53,731 nucleotides of DNA from Planktothrix serta PCC 8927. GTDB taxonomy: Bacteria; Cyanobacteriota; Cyanobacteriia; Cyanobacteriales; Microcoleaceae. Location: positions 66,792 through 120,522 of the forward strand of contig NZ_LR734826.1 in assembly GCF_900010725.2 (NCBI RefSeq), read 5' to 3'. The translations under genes and the position numbers were made by a program. The notes below the pieces were generated by a model that ran no database searches, had not been told where the DNA came from, and was given only the letters and a program-made list of their open reading frames with translations. Positions 8,319 through 16,372 of the stretch are shown here, in pieces. Position 1 is the stretch's first letter. Each line of letters begins with the position of its first letter.

Positions 8319-10589
8319 TTACTCCTCCTCTGGATAAATTAATCCTTTCCATTCAAACTGACCAGAACGCGAACCTCGTGCTTTTATAAATGCTTCTGTT
8401 AAGGAAGTATCGCCCAATTGTTCAATTAAACTGGCAAATTTATTTAATTCTTCTTGGTAATCATCAATCATTAATCCTCTAAGTTTTGGTAACAATTTTT
8501 GAGCAAATTGATCGACTAAAGCAAAGCGAAATTCCTCAGAATTTGAGTCAGAAACCCCAGGATAATTAATCACATATTGAGTAATTGCTTGATAGACTCG
8601 ATGGGCGAAAGGATGTCCGATGCTTTCCATAATGTTATTCGCCTGATCTAAATAATATTTAACTTTTTGAACCCCCTCAGAATTTTGATCGGGCGTTTTG
8701 AACCATTGTTCAAAGCTTGAATAGCTGACATACACAGGACGTTGACCTTCAGTAGTCCTCGTCTTGCTTAATTGTAAAGTTTTTGGTTTTCCAAAGGTGA
8801 GAACATTAGCCCTATCTAACACTTTATCCGATAAAGTTTGAGTAGTTTCGTCTTCATTCATAGTTCCCACAAATAAAAATTGTGTGGGAATTTGTAACTT
8901 TCTTTGTGCTTCAGGAATTGGTAAACTACCTACATCTAATTCTAAAAAGGTAGGACTAGAACGACGGCTTTCTAATTTCGAGAGGAAATCACTAAAATAA
9001 TATTCTACACGGGCTAAGTTCATTTCATCTAATAATACCAAAACAATCCGATTTTTCATAACTGGATCATGGTTATATTGATAAATTCCTCGAATCAAAT
9101 CAGTCGGTTTAAATTTCTTCTCCACATAGTTATAAAACCCTTGCAAATCTTGAGGAGAATCCCATCGAGGTTGAACCGCTAAAGTTAACCGTTGGGCGCC
9201 GATAAAGTCTGCATATCGTTGGGGAAGTTCACTTTTTCCAGTTCCACTAATTCCAGCTAAAATCACTAAAGCAGAAATATCTTGCACTTTTAAAGAGGTA
9301 TGAAACGCATAAACAACCCGCCGAGGAAATGCTAATCCTTTGGCTTCTAAATGCTGCATAAACGCATCTAAAAAAACGTTTTCTGGTGGATTCCACTCTG
9401 GATTTGAATTCGGTGTCCATAGATAATCTCGTAGCGACCGCAAGGCAAAATCCGCCGTATTTTCCGTGCTTTCCCTCAAATTTCTCATCTGATTAATTTC
9501 TTCTTGAAGTCCCTCTTTCTCTGCTCTGAGACCTTCAATTTTTCCTAATACTACTGATTGCTGTCCTTCTAACTCCTGTACAATTTGTTCAAGTTCTCGT
9601 TTTTGAGATTCTTTTTCTCGAAGTTCAAAACTCAAATTTCTAATTCTTTGTTTATCTCTTTCTATTTGTTGATAATCTAATGTATGATTTTGAATCGCTT
9701 GCAGAATTCTTTGTTTCTCTGCTTCTAAACGATCAATTTCAGGACGGAGTTGATTAATTCGGGTTTGAGACTGTTGTGTTTCCAGAGATAAACTATCATA
9801 GGTCGCTCTGATTAATTCTAATTCTACGGTTCTTTGCTCCAGGGTTTTTGTTTCCTCTTGTTTCTTGGCAATATCAGCAATTAATTGTTGCAATTCGACA
9901 TTTTTTACGATATAATTAGATTGGGTTTCACGGAGCGATCGCTCAAGTTCTTGTAAGTTTTGATTTCGAGATTGTAAGGCAGTAATCTCACCCTCTAATT
10001 GACTTTTTTCTAGCCTTAACTGACCTAATTGAGTATTTAATTGTTCTAATTCCGATAAATTTGGAGGATTTTTATGCAAGCTATTAACACGATTTTCTAA
10101 ATCTTGTTTTTCTTGATTTAATCGGGTTAATCTCTCCTGAACTTCCTGTAATTCCGATTGTTTTTGCGTTAACTTCCCTTCAACTTCCCCTAAGTTTGTT
10201 TGTTTTTGCTCCAGACTTTCTACCTGATCTTTTAGTCTAATCAATTTAGTCTGATATTCTTGCCAGTTTCGTTGTGTGTCGAGTTGTTTTTCTAGCGCTT
10301 GTAAACGAAATTGATACTCTTGGTCTTTCCGTTTGCTTAGGTCTTGTAGACTGAGTTGATAATCTTTATCTTTTTGGGTTTGGGAATCTTGTAGACTCCG
10401 TTTATGTTCTTGTTCTTTCTGTTTACTAGAAACCGCCGTCCCAATTAACGCCCCGGCGGTACTTCCCATTAATGGAGTTCCGAGACCACCCCCAGGAAAA
10501 ACCACTGATGCGACTGTCCCCATCCCCACACTCAGAACACCGACCAGCAAGATGTCCTTTGGTAGATTCGCCCAAATATTCTTTCGCAT
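8319..10589 (-). CDS. McrB-like AAA+ protein with N-terminal membrane segment and long coiled coil
   Basis: 756 residues, first gene of the operon. Residues 12-50 are hydrophobic and Gly-rich (ILLVGVLSVGMGTVASVVF, then AGALIGTAV), fitting one or two membrane segments. Residues 55-375 are an almost unbroken coiled coil rich in Gln, Glu, Leu and Lys. The AAA+ domain follows: Walker A GISGTGKS at 446-453, Walker B LVLLDEMN with D521-E522, then the MNEDET motif at 577-582 in the place of the McrB MN-x-x-D signature, and a DKVLDRA segment. McrB proteins form NTP-driven rings that activate McrC. A ring tethered to the membrane by a long stalk is unlike classic McrB but fits the coiled-coil McrBC derivatives (CoCoNuT type). 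No clear promoter was identified. Confidence 0.85.
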   Translation of the reverse strand: MRKNIWANLPKDILLVGVLSVGMGTVASVVFPGGGLGTPLMGSTAGALIGTAVSSKQKEQEHKRSLQDSQTQKDKDYQLSLQDLSKRKDQEYQFRLQALEKQLDTQRNWQEYQTKLIRLKDQVESLEQKQTNLGEVEGKLTQKQSELQEVQERLTRLNQEKQDLENRVNSLHKNPPNLSELEQLNTQLGQLRLEKSQLEGEITALQSRNQNLQELERSLRETQSNYIVKNVELQQLIADIAKKQEETKTLEQRTVELELIRATYDSLSLETQQSQTRINQLRPEIDRLEAEKQRILQAIQNHTLDYQQIERDKQRIRNLSFELREKESQKRELEQIVQELEGQQSVVLGKIEGLRAEKEGLQEEINQMRNLRESTENTADFALRSLRDYLWTPNSNPEWNPPENVFLDAFMQHLEAKGLAFPRRVVYAFHTSLKVQDISALVILAGISGTGKSELPQRYADFIGAQRLTLAVQPRWDSPQDLQGFYNYVEKKFKPTDLIRGIYQYNHDPVMKNRIVLVLLDEMNLARVEYYFSDFLSKLESRRSSPTFLELDVGSLPIPEAQRKLQIPTQFLFVGTMNEDETTQTLSDKVLDRANVLTFGKPKTLQLSKTRTTEGQRPVYVSYSSFEQWFKTPDQNSEGVQKVKYYLDQANNIMESIGHPFAHRVYQAITQYVINYPGVSDSNSEEFRFALVDQFAQKLLPKLRGLMIDDYQEELNKFASLIEQLGDTSLTEAFIKARGSRSGQFEWKGLIYPEEE

Positions 10590-10723
10590 ATTGACTTAAC
10601 TCGCAGTTTAATTATTATATCGCTGGTAATGGCAACAATTACGCAACTCTCTAGGATTTTGGCGTAGGTATTGTTTAAGAAGCCGGGTTTTTGCGTTGTA
10701 CCTCACGGGACAACACACCGCTA

Positions 10724-10729
10724 TATAAT
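10724..10729 (+). promoter_or_regulatory. Possible -10 box for the mtn cluster
   Basis: TATAAT lies 41 bases before the mtnD start codon, in the 181-base divergent region between the McrB-like gene and mtnD. No good TTGACA-type -35 is seen at 16-18 bases upstream. A TTGACT at 10735 has no usable partner. The leader before the ATG contains GAGGTG as a ribosome binding site. Confidence 0.3.
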
Positions 10730-10770
10730 AGTATTTGACTTAAAAACGGTTCATACTACCGAGGTGAAGC

Positions 10771-11343
10771 ATGGCAGTTTTACAGTTAGAAGACGGAACA
10801 ACCTACACCCAACTCGATGAAATTCAGCGAGAATTAGCTTGTCTGAATATTCATTTAAACCATTGGTCTGTGGGAACCGATGCTCAAGTGATAGAATTAG
10901 TCAATCAACCTGCATTGAACAATGAAGAGAAAGAAACTGTTCTGCAAGGTTTAGATCAATATTTTGAAGAATTAAAACAAAAAGCGGGTTATCAATCTCG
11001 TGATTTAATTGTTCTTAACCCGGATACCCCTAACCTGGAAACCTTATTAGCAAAATTTGAACAGTGTCATATTCATGCTGATAATGAAATCCGCTATATT
11101 GTTGATGGGGAAGGAGTTTTTGGTTTTGTCCGTCCCGATGGAAGTCAAGTTGAATTAACCGTTGAAGCCGAAGAATATATTAACGTTCCTGCAAATACAG
11201 AACATTGGTTTTACTTAACAGAAACTCGGCGGATTAAAGCTGTTCGTTATTTCACCACAACAGAAGGTTGGACTCCCGAATATACGGATACTGAAATTAG
11301 AATTTTTTCCAGAAGACCGAAAAAAACCTTAGCTTTGAATTAA
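10771..11343 (+). CDS. mtnD: Acireductone dioxygenase (methionine salvage)
   Basis: 190 residues, normal for the family. ARD is a cupin enzyme that splits 1,2-dihydroxy-3-keto-5-methylthiopentene with O2 to give the 2-keto acid precursor of methionine plus formate (iron form). The metal ligands are visible as HxHxxxE (H100, H102, E106) and H145 in NTEHWFY, and the two cupin motifs are in the right order. It starts at an ATG with a GAGGTG ribosome binding site. The last two codons and the stop lie inside the first unit of a 21-base tandem repeat. It heads the mtnD-mtnW-mtnB cluster. Confidence 0.93.
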   Translation: MAVLQLEDGTTYTQLDEIQRELACLNIHLNHWSVGTDAQVIELVNQPALNNEEKETVLQGLDQYFEELKQKAGYQSRDLIVLNPDTPNLETLLAKFEQCHIHADNEIRYIVDGEGVFGFVRPDGSQVELTVEAEEYINVPANTEHWFYLTETRRIKAVRYFTTTEGWTPEYTDTEIRIFSRRPKKTLALN

Positions 11344-11416
11344 TTTGTAGAGACGTTGAATTAATTTGTAGAGATGTTGTATTAATTTGTACAGACGTTG
11401 TATACAACGTCTCTAC
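11335..11416. repeat. Three 21-base tandem units ending in an inverted arm (GTAGAGACG family)
   Basis: Units start at 11335, 11356 and 11377 with an exact 21-base period; each contains TTAATTTGTAGAGACG or a close variant. The last unit runs into TTGTATACAACGTCTCTAC, whose CAACGTCTCTAC is the reverse complement of the GTAGAGACGTTG core. The same core occurs inside the methyltransferase gene at 42473 and in degenerate form at 44706. It is a cyanobacterial-type dispersed palindrome. It fills the mtnD-mtnW gap and could form a hairpin in the transcript. Confidence 0.8.
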
Positions 11417-11448
11417 TGCAATGATAACAATTGCTAGAATAGAAAACA

Positions 11449-12609
11449 ATGACCATTGAAGTAGATTATCGTTTTCCTCCTAATATTGATGCGTTGCGTC
11501 AGGCGAAAGTCATTGCTATTGGACAAACCGCAGGAACTTGGGATGAACGATTTAGCCATCGTGAGGATAATTTGCGATCGCATTTAGCCCAAGTTATTAA
11601 CGTTAAAACCGATGAACAAGGTTATAATATTGCAACCGTTCAATTCCCAGAAATTAACGTTGAAAATGATATTGCCAGTTTGCTAACGATGATTTTTGGT
11701 AAATATTCAATGGCTGGAGTCGGGAAAATAGTTGCGGTTAGACTTGATAATAATTATGGTCAGTTGCCAAAATTTGGGATATCAGGAATTCGTCAACAAT
11801 TAAACGTTTTTGATCGTCCTTTAATTATGGCAATCTTTAAACCCGCTTTAGGACTATCAGCCCAGGATCATGCTGCTATTTTAGAAGAAGTGGCAACGGC
11901 GGGATTAGATATTATTAAAGATGATGAAATTATGGGGGATTTAAACACAGCCCCCACACTAGAACGGTTAAGAGCTTGTCGGCCGATTTTAGACCAAATT
12001 AAACAAGAAACCGGGCGCACGGTTTTGTATGCAGTTAATGTTACTGGAAACGCCCAAACTTTATTAGAAAAAGCTCGACTTCTGGTTAAAGAAGGGGCAA
12101 ATGCCCTATTATTAAATGTGCTCACCTACGGTTTTTCGGTCTTAGAAGCCCTAGCCGCCGATCCAGAAATAAATGTTCCTATTTTCGCCCATCCTGCCTT
12201 GGCGGGGGCGTTATGTGCCTCTGGTGATACGGGTTTTTCCTATTCCGTCGTGCTCGGAACCTTAATGGCCCATGCCGGGGCTGATGCGGTATTATATCCG
12301 GCCCATTATGGCAGTTTACCCTTTGATCCGGCTGAAGAAGGGAAAATTAGGGATATTTTGCGATCGCGCAACGTTTTCCCGGTTCCCTCGGCGGGAATTC
12401 ACCCCGGAATTGTCCCCAAAGCTTTATCGGACTACGGAAATGATGTCATTTTGAATGCGGGAACGGGAATTATGGATCACCCTAATGGCCCTGGTTCGGG
12501 GGTTGAAGCCTTTTTTCAAGCGCTGGATCGATATCAACAACATCAACCTTTTGATATTAATAAAATACCCCCTAGTTCTTTGCGTCAGGCTATGGAAAAA
12601 TGGGGATAA
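11449..12609 (+). CDS. mtnW: RuBisCO-like protein, 2,3-diketo-5-methylthiopentyl-1-phosphate enolase
   Basis: 386 residues, the size of form IV RuBisCO (RuBisCO-like) proteins. The metal-binding region reads IIKDDEIMGD with K157 as the lysine to be carbamylated and D159/E160 as metal ligands. The phosphate-binding end has SAGIHPG and GTGIMDHPNG. Other RuBisCO positions differ (AIFKPALGLS at about 128-136), as expected for a protein that enolises a diketone phosphate instead of fixing CO2. RuBisCO-like proteins with this role are established in Bacillus (MtnW) and in Microcystis. Flanking mtnD and mtnB support the methionine-salvage role rather than carbon fixation. Confidence 0.9.
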   Translation: MTIEVDYRFPPNIDALRQAKVIAIGQTAGTWDERFSHREDNLRSHLAQVINVKTDEQGYNIATVQFPEINVENDIASLLTMIFGKYSMAGVGKIVAVRLDNNYGQLPKFGISGIRQQLNVFDRPLIMAIFKPALGLSAQDHAAILEEVATAGLDIIKDDEIMGDLNTAPTLERLRACRPILDQIKQETGRTVLYAVNVTGNAQTLLEKARLLVKEGANALLLNVLTYGFSVLEALAADPEINVPIFAHPALAGALCASGDTGFSYSVVLGTLMAHAGADAVLYPAHYGSLPFDPAEEGKIRDILRSRNVFPVPSAGIHPGIVPKALSDYGNDVILNAGTGIMDHPNGPGSGVEAFFQALDRYQQHQPFDINKIPPSSLRQAMEKWG

Positions 12610-12651
12610 ACGATCAATTTCCAATTCGTAATTCATAATTCCCAATTCATC
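12608..12651. repeat. AATTCGTAATTCATAATTCC-type dispersed repeat
   Basis: The mtnW-mtnB gap is made of the AT-rich 'aattcgtaattcataattcc' filler that is common between cyanobacterial genes. It contains no gene. The mtnB ATG follows directly and has no strong ribosome binding site, so mtnB translation may depend on coupling with mtnW. Confidence 0.5.
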
Positions 12652-13281
12652 ATGAACACTGATCCCCGTCAATCTTTAATTCATGCGTCTCGTCAATTTC
12701 ATCAACTGGGTTGGATGGCAGGAACGGCCGGAAATCTTTCGGCTAAAATAGCTGATAATAGTTTTTGGATTACGGCGAGTGGTAAACAAAAAGGTAAATT
12801 AGTGGCTGAGGATTTTGTCAGAATTTCTCTAACGGGAGAAGTTTTAGAAAATCCGTCTCCTCAGAATAAACCTTCGGCAGAAACCAGTATTCATCAAGCG
12901 ATTTATTCTTTATTTCCTGAAGCAAACGCTTGTTATCATGTTCATTCGGTAGAAGCAAAATTAGTATCAAATTTTATTGATCATGAACAATTGCCTTTAC
13001 CTCCCATTGAGATGTTAAAAGGATTAGGAATTTGGGAAGAAAACCCGAAAGTTTATATGCCCGTTTTTGAGAATTATTTAGAAGTGCCTCGCATTGCGGA
13101 AGCAATTGTTCAACGGTTTAAAACTACAATTCCTGATGTGCCAGCACTGCTGATTAGAAATCATGGAGTAACGGTTTGGGCTTCTTCTCCAGAAGCGGCA
13201 GAAAATCATGTTGAACTGGCTGAATATATTTTCCGTTATATTGTAGCAGCCCGTCAAGCAGGCTTAAAATTTCACCATTGA
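12652..13281 (+). CDS. mtnB: Methylthioribulose-1-phosphate dehydratase
   Basis: 209 residues of the class II aldolase/adducin fold. MtnB removes water from 5-methylthioribulose-1-phosphate to give the diketone phosphate that MtnW enolises. Zinc ligands are seen as H96-V-H98 (CYHVHS) and H171 (IRNHGVTVW); the substrate-side AGTAGNLSAK and ITASGKQKG motifs are present near the N terminus. It is third in the mtnD-mtnW-mtnB cluster. The MtnA isomerase and the MtnX/MtnC phosphatase step are not in this window. Confidence 0.92.
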   Translation: MNTDPRQSLIHASRQFHQLGWMAGTAGNLSAKIADNSFWITASGKQKGKLVAEDFVRISLTGEVLENPSPQNKPSAETSIHQAIYSLFPEANACYHVHSVEAKLVSNFIDHEQLPLPPIEMLKGLGIWEENPKVYMPVFENYLEVPRIAEAIVQRFKTTIPDVPALLIRNHGVTVWASSPEAAENHVELAEYIFRYIVAARQAGLKFHH

Positions 13282-13362
13282 TTAATCTGAAGGGTTTGGT
13301 TTGTAAACAGTATATACCAGTAGCCAAAACTGTCTTTTACAAAGATAAATGCTCAAACCTAT

Positions 13363-13890
13363 CTATAGGGCGAACTTTGTTTCTTTCTGTTCCCTGTTCC
13401 CTGTTCCCTGTTCCCTTCTATACATAAAAATTACCGGAATTTTTAATAGAATTTTTGCCCAATTGGAAATGCCAAACTTGGGTTTTAAAGAAGCGGGTAA
13501 ATCTGAAAATTCAACGGGAACAAACCCAAAACGAGCATAAAAATTAGCCAAGCGTTTTCCGACAGATTCCAAATAGAGAGGTTTTGTAGATTCTTGAATT
13601 AAATGCTGCACTAAAATTGCTCCTAAACCTTGTCCTCGCCAAGCTCGACTAACCACCAAACTCCCCAGTTCTTCAACATCGTTAAACTGTCGCAGTTGTC
13701 CACAAGCTATAATTTGTTTATGGGATTCAATTACCCAAAATTGTTGCCAGCGTAATTGAGTCGGATCAAGCAGATCCTTTAACACTAACCACAGAATTCT
13801 CATGCTATCCTGGGGGGTTGCTGGACGTAAAATACAGCCAGTCGGTAAGCCAATTTGGGGGGAATGGAGGTAAAGTTTTTCAGATGTCAT
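13363..13890 (-). CDS. GNAT family N-acetyltransferase
   Basis: 175 residues. The acetyl-CoA loop is seen as VSRAWRGQGLGAILVQHLI (R/Q-x-x-G-x-G/A), followed by the usual LANFYARFGFVPV C-terminal beta strand and helix. The substrate is unknown. The natural protein probably ends near residue 155; the last 20 residues (REQGTGNREQKET...) are encoded by an intergenic heptamer repeat, so the stop has been lost or moved into repeat DNA. It is divergent from the SRAP gene, with 13 bases between the two starts. Confidence 0.85.
   Translation of the reverse strand: MTSEKLYLHSPQIGLPTGCILRPATPQDSMRILWLVLKDLLDPTQLRWQQFWVIESHKQIIACGQLRQFNDVEELGSLVVSRAWRGQGLGAILVQHLIQESTKPLYLESVGKRLANFYARFGFVPVEFSDLPASLKPKFGISNWAKILLKIPVIFMYRREQGTGNREQKETKFAL
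13385..13417. repeat. CCCTGTT heptamer tandem repeat inside the 3' end of the GNAT gene
   Basis: About four consecutive TTCCCTG/GTTCCCT heptamers. This simple repeat is common between cyanobacterial genes; here it is read on the minus strand as the GNAT C-terminal tail (EQGTGNREQ). Confidence 0.8.
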
Positions 13891-13903
13891 AGAGGATTTT
13901 ATT

Positions 13904-14584
13904 ATGTGTGGACGTTTTAGTTTAACTTGTTCAGGAACAGCGATCGCTCAAACCTTTAATTTATCATCAATTCCTGAGTTTATCCCTCAATATAACATTG
14001 CTCCTGCCCAAAAAATTTCTACAATTAGATATAATTTAGAACAGCAAGAACAACAATTTCAACCGATGCGCTGGGGGTTAATTCCCCATTGGTCAAAGGA
14101 TGAAAAGATCGGATACAAACTGATCAATGCTAGGGTAGAAACCGTTACGGAAAAACCTGCATTTCGGCAGGCTATTCGTTCCCAACGATGTTTAATTTTA
14201 GCCGATGGGTTTTATGAATGGCAACATCAGGGTAAAATCAAACAACCCTATTATTTTCAGTTAAAGGATCATCAACTTTTTGGGTTTGCGGGATTATGGG
14301 AACGTTGGAAACATCCGAATGGGGAAGATATTTTTTCTTGTACGATTTTAACCCAAGCTGCTAGTGAGATTGTTCGTCCGGTTCATGAACGAATGCCGAT
14401 TATTTTATCTACTTCGGTCTATTCCCAATGGCTAGATCCAACTCTTAAAGATTCTGAAACGATTTTATCATTAGTTGAACAAAATCCTGACTTAATTGTT
14501 TATCCCGTCAGTGCTAATGTTAATCGGACAAACTATAATCAACCGGACTGTATTCAACCTATATTAGAAGTTGAGTTGAGGTAA
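13904..14584 (+). CDS. SRAP domain protein (HMCES/YedK family)
   Basis: 226 residues, full length for the family. SRAP proteins bind abasic sites in single-stranded DNA and form a covalent thiazolidine link through Cys2, shielding the lesion. Here Met1 is followed directly by Cys2 (MCGRFSL), so the catalytic Cys is in place after Met removal. Other family marks are MRWGLIPHWSKD, LINARVETVTEKPAF, RCLILADGFYEWQ (catalytic Glu) and VHERMPIIL (active-site His). The context is a stand-alone gene divergent from a GNAT gene. Confidence 0.92.
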   Translation: MCGRFSLTCSGTAIAQTFNLSSIPEFIPQYNIAPAQKISTIRYNLEQQEQQFQPMRWGLIPHWSKDEKIGYKLINARVETVTEKPAFRQAIRSQRCLILADGFYEWQHQGKIKQPYYFQLKDHQLFGFAGLWERWKHPNGEDIFSCTILTQAASEIVRPVHERMPIILSTSVYSQWLDPTLKDSETILSLVEQNPDLIVYPVSANVNRTNYNQPDCIQPILEVELR

Positions 14585-14595
14585 TTTTAAATATC

Positions 14596-15072
14596 ATGAA
14601 ACGATTAATTGATGGGATTAATCCACTACTAACTGGGAAGTATAGCTATAGTTTATTCGGGTCTTTTTTGCTAATTAGCCCGATCCTACTATCACAATTT
14701 AGCAGCATTCCCCTTGCACCTAAACTCACTTTCCCCCAACCCTCAGATATTTTAGATAATGGCTGTGTACCCCCTTTAGAAAATGACATTGTGTGGGTAT
14801 TTTCCTGGTCTGAAATTCCCAATGCAACAGCCTATCATTTGTATGTAATGGGAACGAATGCCTTAAATCCAGTTATTAATAATTCTAACTTAACATCTAC
14901 AGATTATATTAGCAAAAGTAGGGCCTATATAGCCGATCAAAACCGGATGGGATGGAAATGGAAAGTCAGAGCGATGGTAAACGGTGAATGGGGGAATTGG
15001 AGTCAAGAACAAGTGTTTGATGTAGAGCCATTAAACACCGATTGCTTAGAAAACTTTACTCCCCCAAAATGA
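14596..15072 (+). CDS. Exported protein with a fibronectin-III-like domain, unknown function
   Basis: 158 residues. Residues 20-40 are hydrophobic (YSLFGSFLLISPILLSQF), a signal peptide or N-terminal anchor. The rest has a beta-sandwich look: WVFSWSEIPNATAYHLYVMG followed by WKWKVRAMVNGEWGNWSQEQVFDV, the W-x-x-V-A-x-A-Y-x-L-x-V and R-A-x-x-x-G-x-W-S pattern of fibronectin-III and related domains. The gene starts 11 bases after the SRAP stop, but a functional link is not evident. Partner or ligand unknown. Confidence 0.7.
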   Translation: MKRLIDGINPLLTGKYSYSLFGSFLLISPILLSQFSSIPLAPKLTFPQPSDILDNGCVPPLENDIVWVFSWSEIPNATAYHLYVMGTNALNPVINNSNLTSTDYISKSRAYIADQNRMGWKWKVRAMVNGEWGNWSQEQVFDVEPLNTDCLENFTPPK

Positions 15073-15083
15073 CAAAAAAACAA

Positions 15084-16055
15084 TCAATCAATATTAATCG
15101 TTTGTAACCCTTCATTAACCGTAATGGCAATTTTACCAACGGTTCTTCCCATTTCGCTATAAGTATGAGCTTCAGCAATATCACTTAAGGAATAAGTTCG
15201 ATCAATCACTGTTTTAACCTTACCCGCTTCGATCAAATCTCGCAGCGCATCTAAATCTCGACGGCTAGGTTGAGCTAATACTAATTTACATTTTTGACTC
15301 GAAAACAATAAGGTTTGTAGGGTCGCTCCCATATTATCAACCGTTGGTACAGTCGAGATATAAATTCCATCCGATTGTAGAACTTTTTGACAATTAAAAA
15401 AGGACTGTTTACCCACCGCATCAAAAATAATATCATATTGAATTTCTTGCAGGGTAAAATCCTCTTGGGTATAGTCAATAACCGTATGCGCTCCTAAACG
15501 TTTAACAAAATCAACGTTAGCCGTCCCGCAAACCCCCGTGACATCGGCATTCATCGCCACAGCAATTTGCACCGCAAAGGTTCCGACACCGCCAGACGCC
15601 CCATTAATTAATACCCGTTGTCCCGGTCGCAATTGACCTAAATCTAATAACCCCTGTAAAGCCGTCAGACCCGCTACAGGAACCGTTGCTGCTTCGGTAT
15701 AGGATATATTTTGGGGCTTATAGCTGACGTTGGCTGCGGGGACAGCCACATACTCCCCATAGGCGCCTCCAAATAACGGGTTAACGAAGGTATAAACTTG
15801 ATCGCCAACCCGCCAGCGCGTTGCTTGTTCTCCCACTTCTACAATTTCTCCTGATAAATCAGAGCCTAAAACTTTAGGGAAATTGTAGCCGGATAGCGGT
15901 TGTAATAATCCCTGTCTAATTTTCCAATCCACAGGATTAACACTACTGGCATGAATTTTGACTAAAACTTGATCCGGCTTAATACTTGGGGTAGAAATAT
16001 CTTCATACCGAAGAACATCAGGTGATCCATATTGATAAATAACAATTGCTTTCAT
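15084..16055 (-). CDS. NADPH-dependent quinone reductase-like MDR protein
   Basis: 323 residues of the medium-chain dehydrogenase/reductase superfamily. It starts MKAIVIYQYGSPDVLRYED, has the HASSVNPVDWKIRQG and LGSDLSGEIVEVG motifs of the quinone oxidoreductase branch, and a Rossmann glycine motif in VLINGASGGVGTFAVQIA. The zinc-binding Cys/His set of alcohol dehydrogenases is absent, which points to a zinc-independent NADPH:quinone reductase or enone reductase. Convergent with the exported protein at 14596. Confidence 0.88.
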   Translation of the reverse strand: MKAIVIYQYGSPDVLRYEDISTPSIKPDQVLVKIHASSVNPVDWKIRQGLLQPLSGYNFPKVLGSDLSGEIVEVGEQATRWRVGDQVYTFVNPLFGGAYGEYVAVPAANVSYKPQNISYTEAATVPVAGLTALQGLLDLGQLRPGQRVLINGASGGVGTFAVQIAVAMNADVTGVCGTANVDFVKRLGAHTVIDYTQEDFTLQEIQYDIIFDAVGKQSFFNCQKVLQSDGIYISTVPTVDNMGATLQTLLFSSQKCKLVLAQPSRRDLDALRDLIEAGKVKTVIDRTYSLSDIAEAHTYSEMGRTVGKIAITVNEGLQTINID

Positions 16056-16372
16056 AAACTGTTAACAGAAATAGAACACCTGTCAGCTTAACACAAACTT
16101 CTTAAACTGGGGATTAAGGTTTCATTTTTTGCTTTGATTATTTCAAACAGCGTGATAATTTTGTTGAGATCTACTTTTTTTTGACCTATTTTCTGGTTTC
16201 CATTTTTGATTCAGAATCCGCTACTTTTCGAGCTTTAACTCAACAGGAAAAGGCAAACTCAAGAGGATAAAAAATAGAGTTTTCCCTCGATTAACAGTTG
16301 TAACTCCGTGAAATTGTCACTATGATGGAATTATGGCACAAAAACCTCAGCAAACCCTATAATTGAGTTTTT
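16056..16372. other. 317-base intergenic region upstream of the remA-like gene
   Basis: Divergent promoter region of the quinone reductase gene (minus) and the remA-like gene (plus). It is AT-rich with T-runs and holds no credible reading frame, RNA gene or strong palindrome. A TATAAT at 16358 is only 9 bases from the remA start codon, too close to serve an ordinary leader. Confidence 0.4.

Noticed and set aside
11335-11416. Short CRISPR array
   Set aside because: The units are contiguous with no spacers and no cas genes are present anywhere in the window.
11449-12609. True RuBisCO large subunit
   Set aside because: Too short at 386 residues, with changed active-site positions and methionine-salvage neighbours; fits a RuBisCO-like enolase.
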